From contig JASCOV010000009.1 of NCBI GenBank assembly GCA_029960045.1, positions 1 through 64,000 of the forward strand: a DNA stretch of 64,000 bases. The letters are read 5' to 3'. This document shows positions 48,742 to 58,491 of this stretch, piece after piece (within the stretch, counting starts at the first letter, position 1; the number at the start of each line of letters is the position of its first letter). The position numbers were made by a program, and so were the translations under genes. This stretch comes from Flavobacteriaceae bacterium PS02293 (GTDB taxonomy: Bacteria > Bacteroidota > Bacteroidia > Flavobacteriales > Weeksellaceae). Below the pieces are notes generated by a model. It was not told the DNA's origin. It searched no databases and worked only from the letters and a program-made list of their open reading frames with translations.

Positions 48742-51327
48742 TTAGAAATTATATTTAACGGTAATGCCATAAGTTCTCGGATCTCCTAAAACAGCTGCAT
48801 AATGTCCTGCATTTCCGGCTCCTGGTAGTAATTGTTCAAAATAATCACGGTTGAAAATATTTCTTACCCAAAGATAAGTTGTAACACCTTGTCTAACAAG
48901 GAATCCAAATCTTGAATTGAATAAAGCGTAACCCGGAATATTAAGAAACTGTGAAGGTGTAGGACTGGAGGAAAAAGTCGAACGATAATAGCTGTCCAAA
49001 GCGAAAAAATAATCGCCATTATAATTAAGGAATTTCCCAGAGAAGTTGATCTCTCCACCAGTAGAACCTGCCCATTTGGAAACTCCAGGCAAAACACCTC
49101 CGGAAATATCAACAAAAGTTGGTCCGCCTGTGTTTTCTAAAGCTGGCGGAGCATTCGTAAATTTTTTATAGATGGCTTCTGTGTAAGCTAAGTTGGAGTA
49201 AAAATATAAATTACTAAAAGTATAAGAAAGATCAGTTTCGATTCCTCGGACTCTTACTTTTTCCGCATTGGCCAAATAACCTCTGTTGATTTGAAGATCG
49301 GCTGCCTGAACCTGAACCTGATAATCTTTGATATCGGAATTGTAAACTGTTAGATTAAAAATAAAATTCCTGAAAGGCTGAGATTTCAAACCCAATTCAT
49401 AATGCAGAATTCTTTCTGGTTTGATGACGGCAAGTTCTGTGATTGCCGTTCCATCGGGATTTGTAGGGAGTCCGCCAAGATTAAGTCCAACCGGTTTGAA
49501 ACCTGTAGAAAACGTTCCGAAAAGATTATAGTTTTTAGTTGGTTTAAAAGCTAAAGTCAATTGTCCGGAAAAATTAGTATCATCAATCGAAGCATTGAAT
49601 TCCTGATTGCTGTAAACAGAATTCTTAAGAGCATATTTCGGGTCTGATTCTGCAACTTCTAATCCGCCATATGTGATTCTTTTGAAATCAATTTCTTTTT
49701 TATCATAATTAATTCTAATTCCGGGAAGTAAACTAAGTTTTTCGGAGAAACTCCAGTCCAATTGTCCAAACACAGCTCCACTGAAAGAATTAAGACTTGG
49801 GTAAGACTTGATTCCGTAACCTTCCAATAATCCTGGTGTTTTCCATTGGTCTATTACTGTTGGGTTTGTTGAATTAAGAGAAAACCGCCATTGGTCTTTT
49901 CCTGCTTCTTCGATCTGTCCATCTTTATCAGCCCTTAATCTTTGCCAAATTCCGAAAACGCCAAAAACACCACTTAATTTTTCATTGAAATTTCCAGACC
50001 AGCGAATCTCCTGACTCCATTGCTGGTGTTTGCTCGGTGCCTGGGATTTTGCCAAAGCTGAGAGTCCGGTAAAATCTCTGTCATTTGATGGATTCCAGTT
50101 CCAGAAACGCCACGCTGAGGTAGAAACTACTTTTCCTTTCCCTAAATTATATTCAGCATTTAATGATAATCCGCCCATATCCTGTTCCGCTTTCCAAGGT
50201 GTGTCTGTATCGACAGTTCTGTTAAAAGGGTCAATTGCGGGAAGCGTATAGCCTAGATCAGAAATGATGTTATTAAATTGTCTATAAGCTGCTCTTTTCG
50301 TGGTCACGACACCTGCGATGACTTGCGCATAACCATTTGCTCGTAATCTGTTGTAATCTCCTGTTAAGATGAATTTTAGATTTTCATTTGGTTTGTATAA
50401 CAATTGGTCTCGGATGGCAATTGAATTAATATCATTAAGATCCTGATTGGTTCTGGAATTATAAATTGTCCCATCGCGATGCGTTCCGGAAGCAGAAAAT
50501 CTATTGGCAAATTTATCCGAAATAGCTCCAGTTACTGATGTCTTAGCCTGAATGAAACCATAATTTCCATAACTGATTTCTGCCGTTCCGCCAGTTGTAA
50601 AACTCGGTTGTTTTGTAGTAACGTTGAAAGTTCCAGCCGTTGTATTTTTCCCGAATAAAGTTCCCTGAGGTCCACGCAAAACCTCGATTCTTTCTATATC
50701 TACAAAATCCAAAGTTGTTGCAGCTGGTCTTGCATAATAAACACCATCCACGTAGAAACCGACGCCTGGATCTAAGCCGTCATTTGTTAATCCAAAAGTA
50801 GAACCCAATCCTCGGATGCTGAGACTTGTATTTCTGGGTGTAGAACTGTAAAATTGAACAGAAGGAACCAAGTCTTTCAAGCGATTGACATTGAAAGCGC
50901 CTGTCTCCTCCGCTTTTTTCCCAGAAATGACATTGATCGGAATTGGAACCTGCTGTGCAGTTTCTTCTCTTCGTCTTGCTGTGACGATGACTTCTGTAAT
51001 GACAAAATCATTTGGTAGAAGTTTTATGATTAATGTATCAGAGGAATTTTCTTTTAATAGGAATTGTTTGACTTCGAATCCTGTTTTTTGAATTTTAAAT
51101 TCGGCAGGAAAATCATTGATATTATTAAGAGTGAAAATTCCGTTCTGGTCGGTTTGTACAGTGATATTTTTATCCGACTTGGATGTAATTTTCACGGAAG
51201 CGATAGGTTTGCTATTGATGCTGTCAAGAATTTTTCCCTGAATAAAATTTTGGGCAAAGGAAAAAGTAAATGAAAAAACAAAAAAGATAAAAAATGCCTT
51301 TCTGTAAAAAGTCGAGATTCTGCTCAT
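48742..51327 (-). CDS. TonB-dependent receptor with carboxypeptidase-regulatory domain
   Basis: An 861-residue outer-membrane receptor. The signal peptide (about 1-26) is followed by a carboxypeptidase-regulatory-like domain (QGKILDSINSKPIASVKITS), a TonB-box region near VITEVIVTARRREETAQQVP, the plug (RLKDLVPSVQFYSS, VDIERIEVLRGPQGTLFGKN near 200) and a barrel ending in GITVKYNF. The sequence resembles siderophore or general nutrient TonB receptors of the FhuA/FepA type, but the ligand is unknown. The ATG at 51327 fits the signal peptide and a -7 box at 51346. The neighbouring iron-type genes make an iron-related ligand plausible. Confidence 0.9.
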   Translation of the reverse strand: MSRISTFYRKAFFIFFVFSFTFSFAQNFIQGKILDSINSKPIASVKITSKSDKNITVQTDQNGIFTLNNINDFPAEFKIQKTGFEVKQFLLKENSSDTLIIKLLPNDFVITEVIVTARRREETAQQVPIPINVISGKKAEETGAFNVNRLKDLVPSVQFYSSTPRNTSLSIRGLGSTFGLTNDGLDPGVGFYVDGVYYARPAATTLDFVDIERIEVLRGPQGTLFGKNTTAGTFNVTTKQPSFTTGGTAEISYGNYGFIQAKTSVTGAISDKFANRFSASGTHRDGTIYNSRTNQDLNDINSIAIRDQLLYKPNENLKFILTGDYNRLRANGYAQVIAGVVTTKRAAYRQFNNIISDLGYTLPAIDPFNRTVDTDTPWKAEQDMGGLSLNAEYNLGKGKVVSTSAWRFWNWNPSNDRDFTGLSALAKSQAPSKHQQWSQEIRWSGNFNEKLSGVFGVFGIWQRLRADKDGQIEEAGKDQWRFSLNSTNPTVIDQWKTPGLLEGYGIKSYPSLNSFSGAVFGQLDWSFSEKLSLLPGIRINYDKKEIDFKRITYGGLEVAESDPKYALKNSVYSNQEFNASIDDTNFSGQLTLAFKPTKNYNLFGTFSTGFKPVGLNLGGLPTNPDGTAITELAVIKPERILHYELGLKSQPFRNFIFNLTVYNSDIKDYQVQVQAADLQINRGYLANAEKVRVRGIETDLSYTFSNLYFYSNLAYTEAIYKKFTNAPPALENTGGPTFVDISGGVLPGVSKWAGSTGGEINFSGKFLNYNGDYFFALDSYYRSTFSSSPTPSQFLNIPGYALFNSRFGFLVRQGVTTYLWVRNIFNRDYFEQLLPGAGNAGHYAAVLGDPRTYGITVKYNF

Positions 51328-51345
51328 AGTTTTAAAAATAATGAG

Positions 51346-51353
51346 CAAATGTA
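51346..51353 (-). promoter_or_regulatory. putative promoter -7 box for the TonB receptor gene
   Basis: Reads TACATTTG on the minus strand, exact consensus, 18 bases before the ATG at 51327. Confidence 0.6.
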
Positions 51354-51399
51354 AAAAAGAAATAATCTATACCAAAATAGTATGAATTAAATTTAATAA

Positions 51400-51427
51400 A
51401 AAACCTGAATGATTAAATTCAGGTTTT
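51400..51427 (-). terminator. terminator after the PepSY gene
   Basis: AAAACCTGAAT (51400-51410) pairs perfectly with ATTCAGGTTTT (51417-51427), ending the siderophore receptor-PepSY unit. Confidence 0.75.
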
Positions 51428-51435
51428 GGTATCAA

Positions 51436-52641
51436 TTATTTTGTTTGTGTTTTCTTTCTTCGTCCCCACCAGATCATAAATCCCGTAATTGGCATCGAGG
51501 CAATTATTAAACTGACGATGAATGCAATAATTTTAGTTGGCAATCCTAAGATCGCTCCAACGTGAATATCGTAATTGGCAGCTACGGTTTTCTCGCCAAA
51601 GTTCTTGTCTTTCGGATCGTGCGTGTGTAAAAGCTCTCCGGAGTTCTCATCGAAAATCAAGCTGCTGCTTTTGTGATAAGAGTAAGAAAGGTGTCTTACA
51701 TAAACTTCAAAATTCGGATGTTCGTGATCGTCTATATGTGGATGTCCCAAATCTAAACTGAATGCATAAGCTGTCGGGTAAAGTTCTTTTACTTTGTCTG
51801 AGATTTTGTCAAGAGTTCTATCCGTTCTCATCTCAATCGGTGCTTTTGTCGTGATCTTTGAAAAATCCGGATATGCTGTTTCGCCACCTGAAAATACAAC
51901 ATAAATCATCGCCTGAACTACAAAAAATGCATAGAACAATCCAGTGATTGTAAGGATCAAAGCAAAAATAGAAGAGTAAAATCCAAGGATATTATGAAGA
52001 TCATAATTCTTTCTTTTCCATTGTGTGGTGTCTTTCCATTGGAATTTGAAACGTTGTTTTCTGGCTGCTTTATTTTTTGGCCACCAGAGAACGATTCCTG
52101 TAATCAACATTATTAAGAAAATAATAACCGGAATCCCAACGACATAAGTTCCCCAATCCTGTTTCAAAAGAAAACTCCAATGGATGGATTTTACAATGGC
52201 AAAGAATCCATTCTTCTCATCATAAACCTGCAACACTTTTCCTGTGTAAGGATTCACGTAAGCTAACTTGTAGATTGGAAATTCATCAAAATAATTCCAC
52301 TGATCCGGCTGATGCTCGTACCAATAAAATTCGTAAGACCTTGTTTTGTCAATCGGGACATTGATCCAGTGGATTGGATATTTTTCTTTGGTCTGTTGAT
52401 CTACCAGCTTTTCCATCACACGGATTGGTAGAATTTGTTTCTGATCTATATTTTGCTCGTTGTGGAAGATGTATTCTTTTCTGGTCACATTATCTACTTC
52501 ATCTTTGAAAACGAACAAAGCGCCTGTGATTGCAATGATAAAAATCAATATACCAATGGATAAGCCAAACCACAAGTGTAGTTTGGCTGACCATTTTTTG
52601 AAAAATCCTGGTTTCTTTTTGTGGTGGTGTTTTTTCTGCAT
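51436..52641 (-). CDS. PepSY-associated membrane protein, probable siderophore reductase
   Basis: A 401-residue protein with a His/Lys-rich N-terminus (MQKKHHHKKKPGFFKK), transmembrane helices at about 22-44, 150-172, 200-222 and 370-392, and two periplasmic stretches. It matches the PepSY-TM family (HLWFGLSIGILIFIIAITGA, FVVGIPVIIFLIMLITGIVL-like helices). Such proteins lie beside siderophore receptors in many Bacteroidota and proteobacteria and are thought to reduce ferric siderophores. Its ATG at 52641 follows the receptor's stop by 63 bases, which contain a terminator-like stem. Confidence 0.88.
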   Translation of the reverse strand: MQKKHHHKKKPGFFKKWSAKLHLWFGLSIGILIFIIAITGALFVFKDEVDNVTRKEYIFHNEQNIDQKQILPIRVMEKLVDQQTKEKYPIHWINVPIDKTRSYEFYWYEHQPDQWNYFDEFPIYKLAYVNPYTGKVLQVYDEKNGFFAIVKSIHWSFLLKQDWGTYVVGIPVIIFLIMLITGIVLWWPKNKAARKQRFKFQWKDTTQWKRKNYDLHNILGFYSSIFALILTITGLFYAFFVVQAMIYVVFSGGETAYPDFSKITTKAPIEMRTDRTLDKISDKVKELYPTAYAFSLDLGHPHIDDHEHPNFEVYVRHLSYSYHKSSSLIFDENSGELLHTHDPKDKNFGEKTVAANYDIHVGAILGLPTKIIAFIVSLIIASMPITGFMIWWGRRKKTQTK

Positions 52642-52656
52642 TTCTGAAAATAAAAA

Positions 52657-52684
52657 GCTATTCCCGAAAAATTTCAGGAATAGC
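52657..52684 (-). terminator. intra-operon terminator between the siderophore receptor and PepSY genes
   Basis: GCTATTCC (52657-52664) pairs with GGAATAGC (52677-52684), continuing into TTTTTATTTT on the minus strand. It lies 16 bases before the PepSY ATG, so it may reduce PepSY expression relative to the receptor. Confidence 0.6.
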
Positions 52685-52704
52685 AAATTTATAGTTTTTA
52701 TATT

Positions 52705-54831
52705 TTAGAATTTGTAATTCAAACTTAGAGATAAAGTTCTAAGTCTCTGCGGCGTAACTGTTGACCAACCAGAGAAATATTTCTTGTTAGCAATGTTGTC
52801 AAGTTTTAAAATAACACTATACTTGTCCTCTGTATATGAAAGAGAAGAATTCATAATGATATAACTTGGAAGTGGGAATGCTCCAATATTACCTCTATTA
52901 AGTGTGTAAAATCTACTTGCAGAATTACCCCCAAATCCTATTCCGAAGTTTTTAAGAGCGCCTTGTTGAACTTTGTAAGTTCCCCAGAAATTGATTAGAT
53001 TTTTTGGTCCAGCTTCTTCTGTTCTATTGCCAGGATATCCTTCGTCTCCCTTTACAACATTACTATCATTATAACTGTAACCTGCAATTAAGTTCATTCC
53101 TGGAATAGGGCTACCTAAAACACTTACTTCAAAACCTTTGCTATCAACTTCTCCTCCTTGGGTAGTACCGACACCATTACCCATTACTTTGTTTTTTACA
53201 TTGATATCGTAATAACTTGCAGTAATAGAGAATTTGTCACCTGCTAGATTTGCTTTAGTTCCAATTTCCCATTGGTTTGCGTGCTCTGGATCAAAATATA
53301 TAAATTCATTTGTAGGCTGTCCGCTAGCATCCGTTACGTTTTGAGGACCAACATATTGGAAGCCGTTCATGTAATTACCAAATATTGAAACCTTGTCCTG
53401 AATAGGCTGATATACTAATCCAAATTTAGGAGAAAATGTTGTTTTTGCTTTTGAATCTGTAGTTGCATATAGAACTCTTCCTGTGAAATGATCAGCACGT
53501 AGACTTAGCATTGCAGATAAGTTTGGAAGAATATTTATAACATCAGAAACATAAGCGCTATAGATTTTCGATTCTGCACTACTAGGTAATTGTTTTGCAT
53601 CTTTTAGTACAGAATCTACGCCAGATTGTGATAAATATCCAGCCATAGTATCACTTTGGCTGACAATATCAACCATTCCATATTCAGCATAGTTTGTACC
53701 TCCTTGAATAAAATTTTGTTGGAAATAATCTAAACCAATCAATAATTTGTTTTTAAGATTCCCAATATTAAAGCTACCATTGATGTTTTGTTGGATTCCT
53801 GTTGTATTGGTTTCTCCATTGATATTGGCAATATATCTTTGAAAATCTTTGCCATTAGATTGATCCCACAAATACTGGTAGTATCCTTTACTTTTTGTAT
53901 TGCTTCTAGAAACTATTGTTTTAGATGTCCAGTTATCAGATATTTTGTAATTAGCTGTTGCTTGTAGATTAAAAGAGTTATTATTAATTGTCAAATCATC
54001 ACTAGTATATGATTTTTTATAATTCTCTTTGAAAACTCCAATTGAGTGAAAGGAGAGATCAGCATATCTATTCAAGAAAATCATTGGAGCATTAGAAGAT
54101 TCTCCAGTTTTAATTTCTGTATTGATGAAGAAAGTCAATCTATCATTAGCAACAAATTTAACAGAAGGTGCTACATAAAAAGATTCATTAAAACCTGCAT
54201 CCTGGAAAGTGTTGTTTTTTTGATAAGCTGCATTAACTCTAGCAAATAAGTTTTTGCTCAATGGTGCATTTACATCAGCTGTAATTCTGTTCAATCCATA
54301 GCTTCCGTTTACATAATTAATTTCTCCACCGAAGTTATTGTAAGGTTTTTTCGTGATTACATTAATCAAACCACCATAAGAAATTACGCTTCCTCCATAC
54401 AATGTACCAGATGGACCTTTGATTGCTTCAATAGTTTCAACTCCTGCAGGATCAAGAGTTCCATTGCTGAGACTTGGCATTCCGTTTACCAAACTTGGCT
54501 GCAAAGAAAAACCTCTCATTGTATAATATTCTCCACCGTCATTACCTCTTCCTGTAGATTCCCATAATCTTGCAATACCAGTAACGTTTTTCAAAGCATC
54601 ATTGAAATTAGTAACTACTTGCTCTTTGATAACGTTCTTGTTAACTATATTGTAAACCTGAGGATTTTCAATTTCCTTTAGTGGCATCTTATTTACAGAT
54701 TCTCTATCTCTTGTGATATAACCGTGTACTACGACGCCATCAATTTCGTTTGACTTGTTAATAGTGTCATTTTCCTGAGCATATGCAAATGTGGATACTA
54801 AAGCCACAGCACTTACAATAATTTTCTTCAT
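52705..54831 (-). CDS. TonB-dependent siderophore receptor
   Basis: A 708-residue outer-membrane receptor with a signal peptide (about 1-18, ending FAYAQ). The plug has NFNDALKNVTGIARLWESTG near 75 and ETIEAIKGPSGTLYGGSVIS near 130, the pattern of FhuA/FpvA-type siderophore receptors, and the barrel ends LRTLSLSLNYKF. There is no N-terminal regulatory extension, so cell-surface sigma signalling is unlikely. A PepSY protein gene follows. The promoter region has a 21-bp palindrome suitable for an iron-responsive repressor. Confidence 0.92.
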   Translation of the reverse strand: MKKIIVSAVALVSTFAYAQENDTINKSNEIDGVVVHGYITRDRESVNKMPLKEIENPQVYNIVNKNVIKEQVVTNFNDALKNVTGIARLWESTGRGNDGGEYYTMRGFSLQPSLVNGMPSLSNGTLDPAGVETIEAIKGPSGTLYGGSVISYGGLINVITKKPYNNFGGEINYVNGSYGLNRITADVNAPLSKNLFARVNAAYQKNNTFQDAGFNESFYVAPSVKFVANDRLTFFINTEIKTGESSNAPMIFLNRYADLSFHSIGVFKENYKKSYTSDDLTINNNSFNLQATANYKISDNWTSKTIVSRSNTKSKGYYQYLWDQSNGKDFQRYIANINGETNTTGIQQNINGSFNIGNLKNKLLIGLDYFQQNFIQGGTNYAEYGMVDIVSQSDTMAGYLSQSGVDSVLKDAKQLPSSAESKIYSAYVSDVINILPNLSAMLSLRADHFTGRVLYATTDSKAKTTFSPKFGLVYQPIQDKVSIFGNYMNGFQYVGPQNVTDASGQPTNEFIYFDPEHANQWEIGTKANLAGDKFSITASYYDINVKNKVMGNGVGTTQGGEVDSKGFEVSVLGSPIPGMNLIAGYSYNDSNVVKGDEGYPGNRTEEAGPKNLINFWGTYKVQQGALKNFGIGFGGNSASRFYTLNRGNIGAFPLPSYIIMNSSLSYTEDKYSVILKLDNIANKKYFSGWSTVTPQRLRTLSLSLNYKF

Positions 54832-54848
54832 TAAGGACTAATTTTTTG

Positions 54849-54856
54849 CAAATGTA
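54849..54856 (-). promoter_or_regulatory. putative promoter -7 box for the siderophore receptor
   Basis: Reads TACATTTG on the minus strand, exact consensus, 17 bases before the ATG at 54831. Confidence 0.6.
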
Positions 54857-54865
54857 TTATTTTTA

Positions 54866-54886
54866 TTAATTCTAAATTAGAATTAA
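54866..54886. promoter_or_regulatory. 21-bp palindrome at the siderophore receptor promoter, candidate operator
   Basis: TTAATTCTAA and TTAGAATTAA flank a central A: a perfect 10-bp-arm palindrome nine bases upstream of the -7 box, between it and the expected -33 position. An iron-dependent repressor such as Fur is the natural candidate, though the sequence is not the E. coli Fur box. Confidence 0.55.
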
Positions 54887-54926
54887 ATATGATTTTTGTC
54901 ATTTTGTTAAAAAATGTTAAAACAAA

Positions 54927-54957
54927 AAAAAGCTGTTGAAATTATCAACAGCTTTTT
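54927..54957 (-). terminator. terminator after secA
   Basis: AAAAAGCTGTTGA (54927-54939) pairs perfectly with TCAACAGCTTTTT (54945-54957), with T on the minus strand. Confidence 0.8.
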
Positions 54958-54979
54958 AGTTATATCGTAAATCCTGTGT

Positions 54980-57900
54980 TTATGCAGGAATTTCGCCTTT
55001 GTACAAGAAAGAAACAATTTCTTTGTTTACTTTCTCAACCATTTCGCTAAATAAGTAGAAAGATTCTTGCTTGTAAATTACCAATGGATCTTTTTGTTCG
55101 TAAACTGCTCCTTGAGAAGAACGACGTAGGTCATCCATTTCCCTTAAGTGAGTTTTCCAGTTTTCATCAATGATTGATAAAGAGATATTTTTCTCGAAAT
55201 CTGTAATCAATGATTCACATTTGGTTTCGTAAGCTTGTTGTAAATCTGTTACGATTGTCATTGTTTTGATACCGTCTGTGAAAGGGACCTGAATCATTTT
55301 GAACATCGATCCTTGGTTAAGGAAAACATTCTCAATGATTGGATAAGCTTTTTCTTTAAGAAGGTTTAATCTAAGATCATAATCTTCTTTTGCCGCTTTG
55401 AAAACGATGTCTGTCAACGCAGGAATTTGAGTGCTTGAAAACTGAGATTCAGTTACAGGCGATTCCATTGTGAAATATTTGATGATATCAAATTCGAAAT
55501 CTTTATAACTTCCAGTTGCTTTGGATTGAGAAACAATCGCTGCAGCTGTATCATAAATCATATTTACGATGTCATATTTCAGGTGATCACCGAACAATGC
55601 GTTCTTTCTACGTTTGTAGATCACGTCACGTTGCTTGTTCATTACATCATCGTACTCCAACAATCTTTTTCTGACACCGAAGTTATTTTCTTCGACTTTT
55701 TTCTGAGCTCTTTCAATAGACTTGGAAATCATAGAGTGCTGAATCACTTCACCATCTTTATGACCCATTCTGTCCATCATTTTCGCAATTCTCTCGGATC
55801 CGAAAAGACGCATCAAGTTATCTTCCAAAGAAACATAGAACTGAGAACTTCCAGGATCTCCTTGTCTTCCCGCTCTACCTCTCAGCTGTCTGTCAACACG
55901 ACGGGAATCGTGTCTTTCTGTTCCGATAATTGCAAGACCACCGTTGGATTTTACTTCGCCTTTCAGTTTGATATCCGTTCCTCTACCAGCCATATTGGTT
56001 GCAATAGTTACAACACCAGCGCCACCAGCTTCAGCTACGATTTCTGCTTCCTTCTTGTGAAGTTTCGCATTCAAAACATTGTGAGGAATTTTTCTTAAGC
56101 TTAATGCTTTTGACAATAATTGAGAAATCTCAACGGAAGTTGTACCAACCAAGATAGGTCTTCCTGCTTCTACTAATTTTTCGATTTCTTCGATTACTGC
56201 ATTGTATTTTTCACGATTGGTTTTGAAAACCAAATCTTGTCTGTCATCTCTTTGGATTACTCTGTTGGTAGGAATTACCACCACATCCAATTTGTAAATC
56301 TGCCAGAATTCTCCAGCTTCAGTTTCAGCAGTTCCAGTCATTCCCGCAAGTTTGTTGTACATACGGAAGTAGTTCTGCAAAGTAACCGTTGCAAACGTTT
56401 GAGTCGCCGCTTCGATCTTTACATTTTCTTTTGCTTCGATTGCTTGGTGAAGTCCGTCAGAATAACGTCTTCCTTCCATAATACGACCGGTTTGCTCGTC
56501 AACAATTTTCACTTCCCCGTCAATTACCACATATTCATCATCTTTTTCGAATAATGTATAAGCTTTCAATAATTGATTCAAAGTATGAATACGCTCAGAT
56601 TTAATAGAGAAATCTCTGTATAATTCTTCTTTCGCAGCGAATTCTTCTTCTTTAGGAAGATTTTTCTTTTCTATTTCAGCGATCTCAGTTCCGATGTCTG
56701 TTAAAACAAAGAATTGCTGATCTTCATTACCTGCAGACATATATTCTACACCTTTATCTGTCAAATCGATTTGATTATTTTTCTCATCGATTACGAAATA
56801 AAGATCCTTATCTACAATTGGCATATCACGGTTGTTGTCTGCCATATATTGACCTTCAACTTTTTGTAATAATGCACGGTTTCCACTTTCTGACAAGAAT
56901 TTGATTAATTGTCTGTTTTTAGGAAGACCTCTGTAAGCTTGTAGTAATTTGAAACCACCTTCTTTGGTTTTTCCGGCAGCGATTAATTTTTTTCCTTCAT
57001 TAAAGATTACAGAAACTGTTTTTTTCTGAACTTCAACAATTCTGTCGATAGAAGGTTTTAGAACATCAAATTCCTGTCTGTCGCCTTGTGGAACAGGACC
57101 AGAAATAATTAATGGTGTTCTTGCATCATCTACCAAAACAGAATCCACCTCATCCACAATCGCAAAGTTAAGTTCTCCCTGAACTAATTCTGTAGGAGAA
57201 GTTACCATATTGTCTCTAAGGTAATCGAAACCAAATTCATTATTCGTTCCGTAAGTGATGCTTGCCTGATAAGCTTTTCTTCTTGCATCTGAGTTTGGCT
57301 GATGAAGATCGATACAGTCGATGTTCATTCCGTGGAATTCGTACAATGGACCCATCCAAGCGGAGTCACGTTTTGCCAAATAGTCATTCACAGTTACAAC
57401 GTGAACACCACGACCAGGAAGTGCATTTAAGTAAATTGGTAAAGTTCCAACCAACGTTTTTCCTTCTCCAGTTGCCATCTCAGCAATTTTACCTTGGTGA
57501 AGTACAACACCACCGATAAACTGCGTGTCGTAATGAACCATATCCCAAACGACAGGTGTTCCTGCAGCATCCCATTTATTTTTCCAAACAGCAACATCAC
57601 CTTCAATAACTACAAAATCTTTTGTAGCAGCAAGTTCACGGTCTCTGTCTGTAGCTGTTACACGGATTTCTCCGTTTTGAGCCAAACGTCTGGATGTTTC
57701 TTTTACCAAAGCAAATGCTTCCGGAAGAACTTCAGCTAATACTTTTTCTTCAACTTCGTAAGACTCTTTTTTAAGTCCTTCGATTTTTGTAAAAAGTGCT
57801 TCTTTCTCGTCAACGTTGGTTGAGTTTTTTATTTGCTCTTTAGTTTCTTCGATTTGGGTTGTAAACTTGGCAGTTGCAGTTTTTAATTTATCTTTAAATT

Positions 57901-58051
57901 CTGCAGTTTTGTCTCTCAGTCCATCATCTGTTAATGATTGGATGCCAGATTCTACTGTTTTAATTTTTGCGACAACTTTTTTTACTTCTTTAAGATCTTT
58001 TGCATTTTTGTCTCCCAAAAAACTTTTAAGAACGGTATTTAAAAAACTCAT
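54980..58051 (-). CDS. secA: preprotein translocase ATPase SecA
   Basis: A 1023-residue SecA, the motor of the Sec export channel. Walker A is [20 protein letters not shown] near 190, Walker B region [20 protein letters not shown] near 310, the cross-linking domain in between, and helicase motif [12 protein letters not shown] in the second nucleotide-binding domain. The helical scaffold and two-helix finger are present. The protein stops at [10 protein letters not shown], lacking the C-terminal linker and the C-x-C-x(8)-C-H/C zinc tail that binds SecB and phospholipids in E. coli. An insertion between nucleotide-binding domains explains the greater length. A DUF2795 gene lies upstream on the same strand. 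Confidence 0.96.
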   Translation of the reverse strand: MSFLNTVLKSFLGDKNAKDLKEVKKVVAKIKTVESGIQSLTDDGLRDKTAEFKDKLKTATAKFTTQIEETKEQIKNSTNVDEKEALFTKIEGLKKESYEVEEKVLAEVLPEAFALVKETSRRLAQNGEIRVTATDRDRELAATKDFVVIEGDVAVWKNKWDAAGTPVVWDMVHYDTQFIGGVVLHQGKIAEMATGEGKTLVGTLPIYLNALPGRGVHVVTVNDYLAKRDSAWMGPLYEFHGMNIDCIDLHQPNSDARRKAYQASITYGTNNEFGFDYLRDNMVTSPTELVQGELNFAIVDEVDSVLVDDARTPLIISGPVPQGDRQEFDVLKPSIDRIVEVQKKTVSVIFNEGKKLIAAGKTKEGGFKLLQAYRGLPKNRQLIKFLSESGNRALLQKVEGQYMADNNRDMPIVDKDLYFVIDEKNNQIDLTDKGVEYMSAGNEDQQFFVLTDIGTEIAEIEKKNLPKEEEFAAKEELYRDFSIKSERIHTLNQLLKAYTLFEKDDEYVVIDGEVKIVDEQTGRIMEGRRYSDGLHQAIEAKENVKIEAATQTFATVTLQNYFRMYNKLAGMTGTAETEAGEFWQIYKLDVVVIPTNRVIQRDDRQDLVFKTNREKYNAVIEEIEKLVEAGRPILVGTTSVEISQLLSKALSLRKIPHNVLNAKLHKKEAEIVAEAGGAGVVTIATNMAGRGTDIKLKGEVKSNGGLAIIGTERHDSRRVDRQLRGRAGRQGDPGSSQFYVSLEDNLMRLFGSERIAKMMDRMGHKDGEVIQHSMISKSIERAQKKVEENNFGVRKRLLEYDDVMNKQRDVIYKRRKNALFGDHLKYDIVNMIYDTAAAIVSQSKATGSYKDFEFDIIKYFTMESPVTESQFSSTQIPALTDIVFKAAKEDYDLRLNLLKEKAYPIIENVFLNQGSMFKMIQVPFTDGIKTMTIVTDLQQAYETKCESLITDFEKNISLSIIDENWKTHLREMDDLRRSSQGAVYEQKDPLVIYKQESFYLFSEMVEKVNKEIVSFLYKGEIPA

Positions 58052-58148
58052 AATTTGCTATTTGCGGTTTGCACTTAGCTTTGGGCTAACTGCGTTATTT
58101 ATTTAAAAGAATTGGCAAAAGGTAAAAACCAAGAGCCAAAAAAACGAA

Positions 58149-58370
58149 TTAATATTCGTCCTCGTTCCAGAGGTAATCCTCGTCTGTAGGATAGTCGCTC
58201 CAAATTTCGTCTATTGCATCATAGATTTCTCCTTCGTCCTCGATAGCCTGTAGGTTTTCTACAACTTCCATAGGCGCTCCGGTTCTGATTGCGTAGTCAA
58301 TTAATTCTGCCTTGGTCATCGGCCAAGGTGCATCGCTTAGGTAAGATGCTAATTCTAATGTCCAATACAT
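58149..58370 (-). CDS. DUF2795 protein
   Basis: A 73-residue acidic protein beginning MYWTLELASYLSDAPWPMTK and containing the family's ELIDYAIRTGAPMEVVENLQ. DUF2795 is a small helical domain of unknown function, commonly found near secA in Bacteroidota. The last 20 residues are strongly acidic and aromatic (YPTDEDYLWNEDEY). It has an exact -7 box 15 bases upstream and lies 97 bases before secA, without an obvious terminator, so it may lead the secA transcript. Confidence 0.9.
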   Translation of the reverse strand: MYWTLELASYLSDAPWPMTKAELIDYAIRTGAPMEVVENLQAIEDEGEIYDAIDEIWSDYPTDEDYLWNEDEY

Positions 58371-58385
58371 AATTTAAATTTTTTG

Positions 58386-58393
58386 CAAAAGTA
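58386..58393 (-). promoter_or_regulatory. putative promoter -7 box for the DUF2795-secA unit
   Basis: Reads TACTTTTG on the minus strand, exact consensus, 15 bases before the ATG. Confidence 0.6.
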
Positions 58394-58491
58394 AAAAATT
58401 AGGTGATACTTTATACACTTTTCTACTGATTTTCAACAATATTTAAAAATTATTTTATTTAATATTTAAATTCAATTGTCATCGTGGCGTA

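Noticed and set aside
55526..57739. Several long plus-strand open frames inside secA
   Set aside because: They are antisense to a strongly conserved coding sequence, have cysteine- and phenylalanine-rich composition, and lack promoters or ribosome sites.
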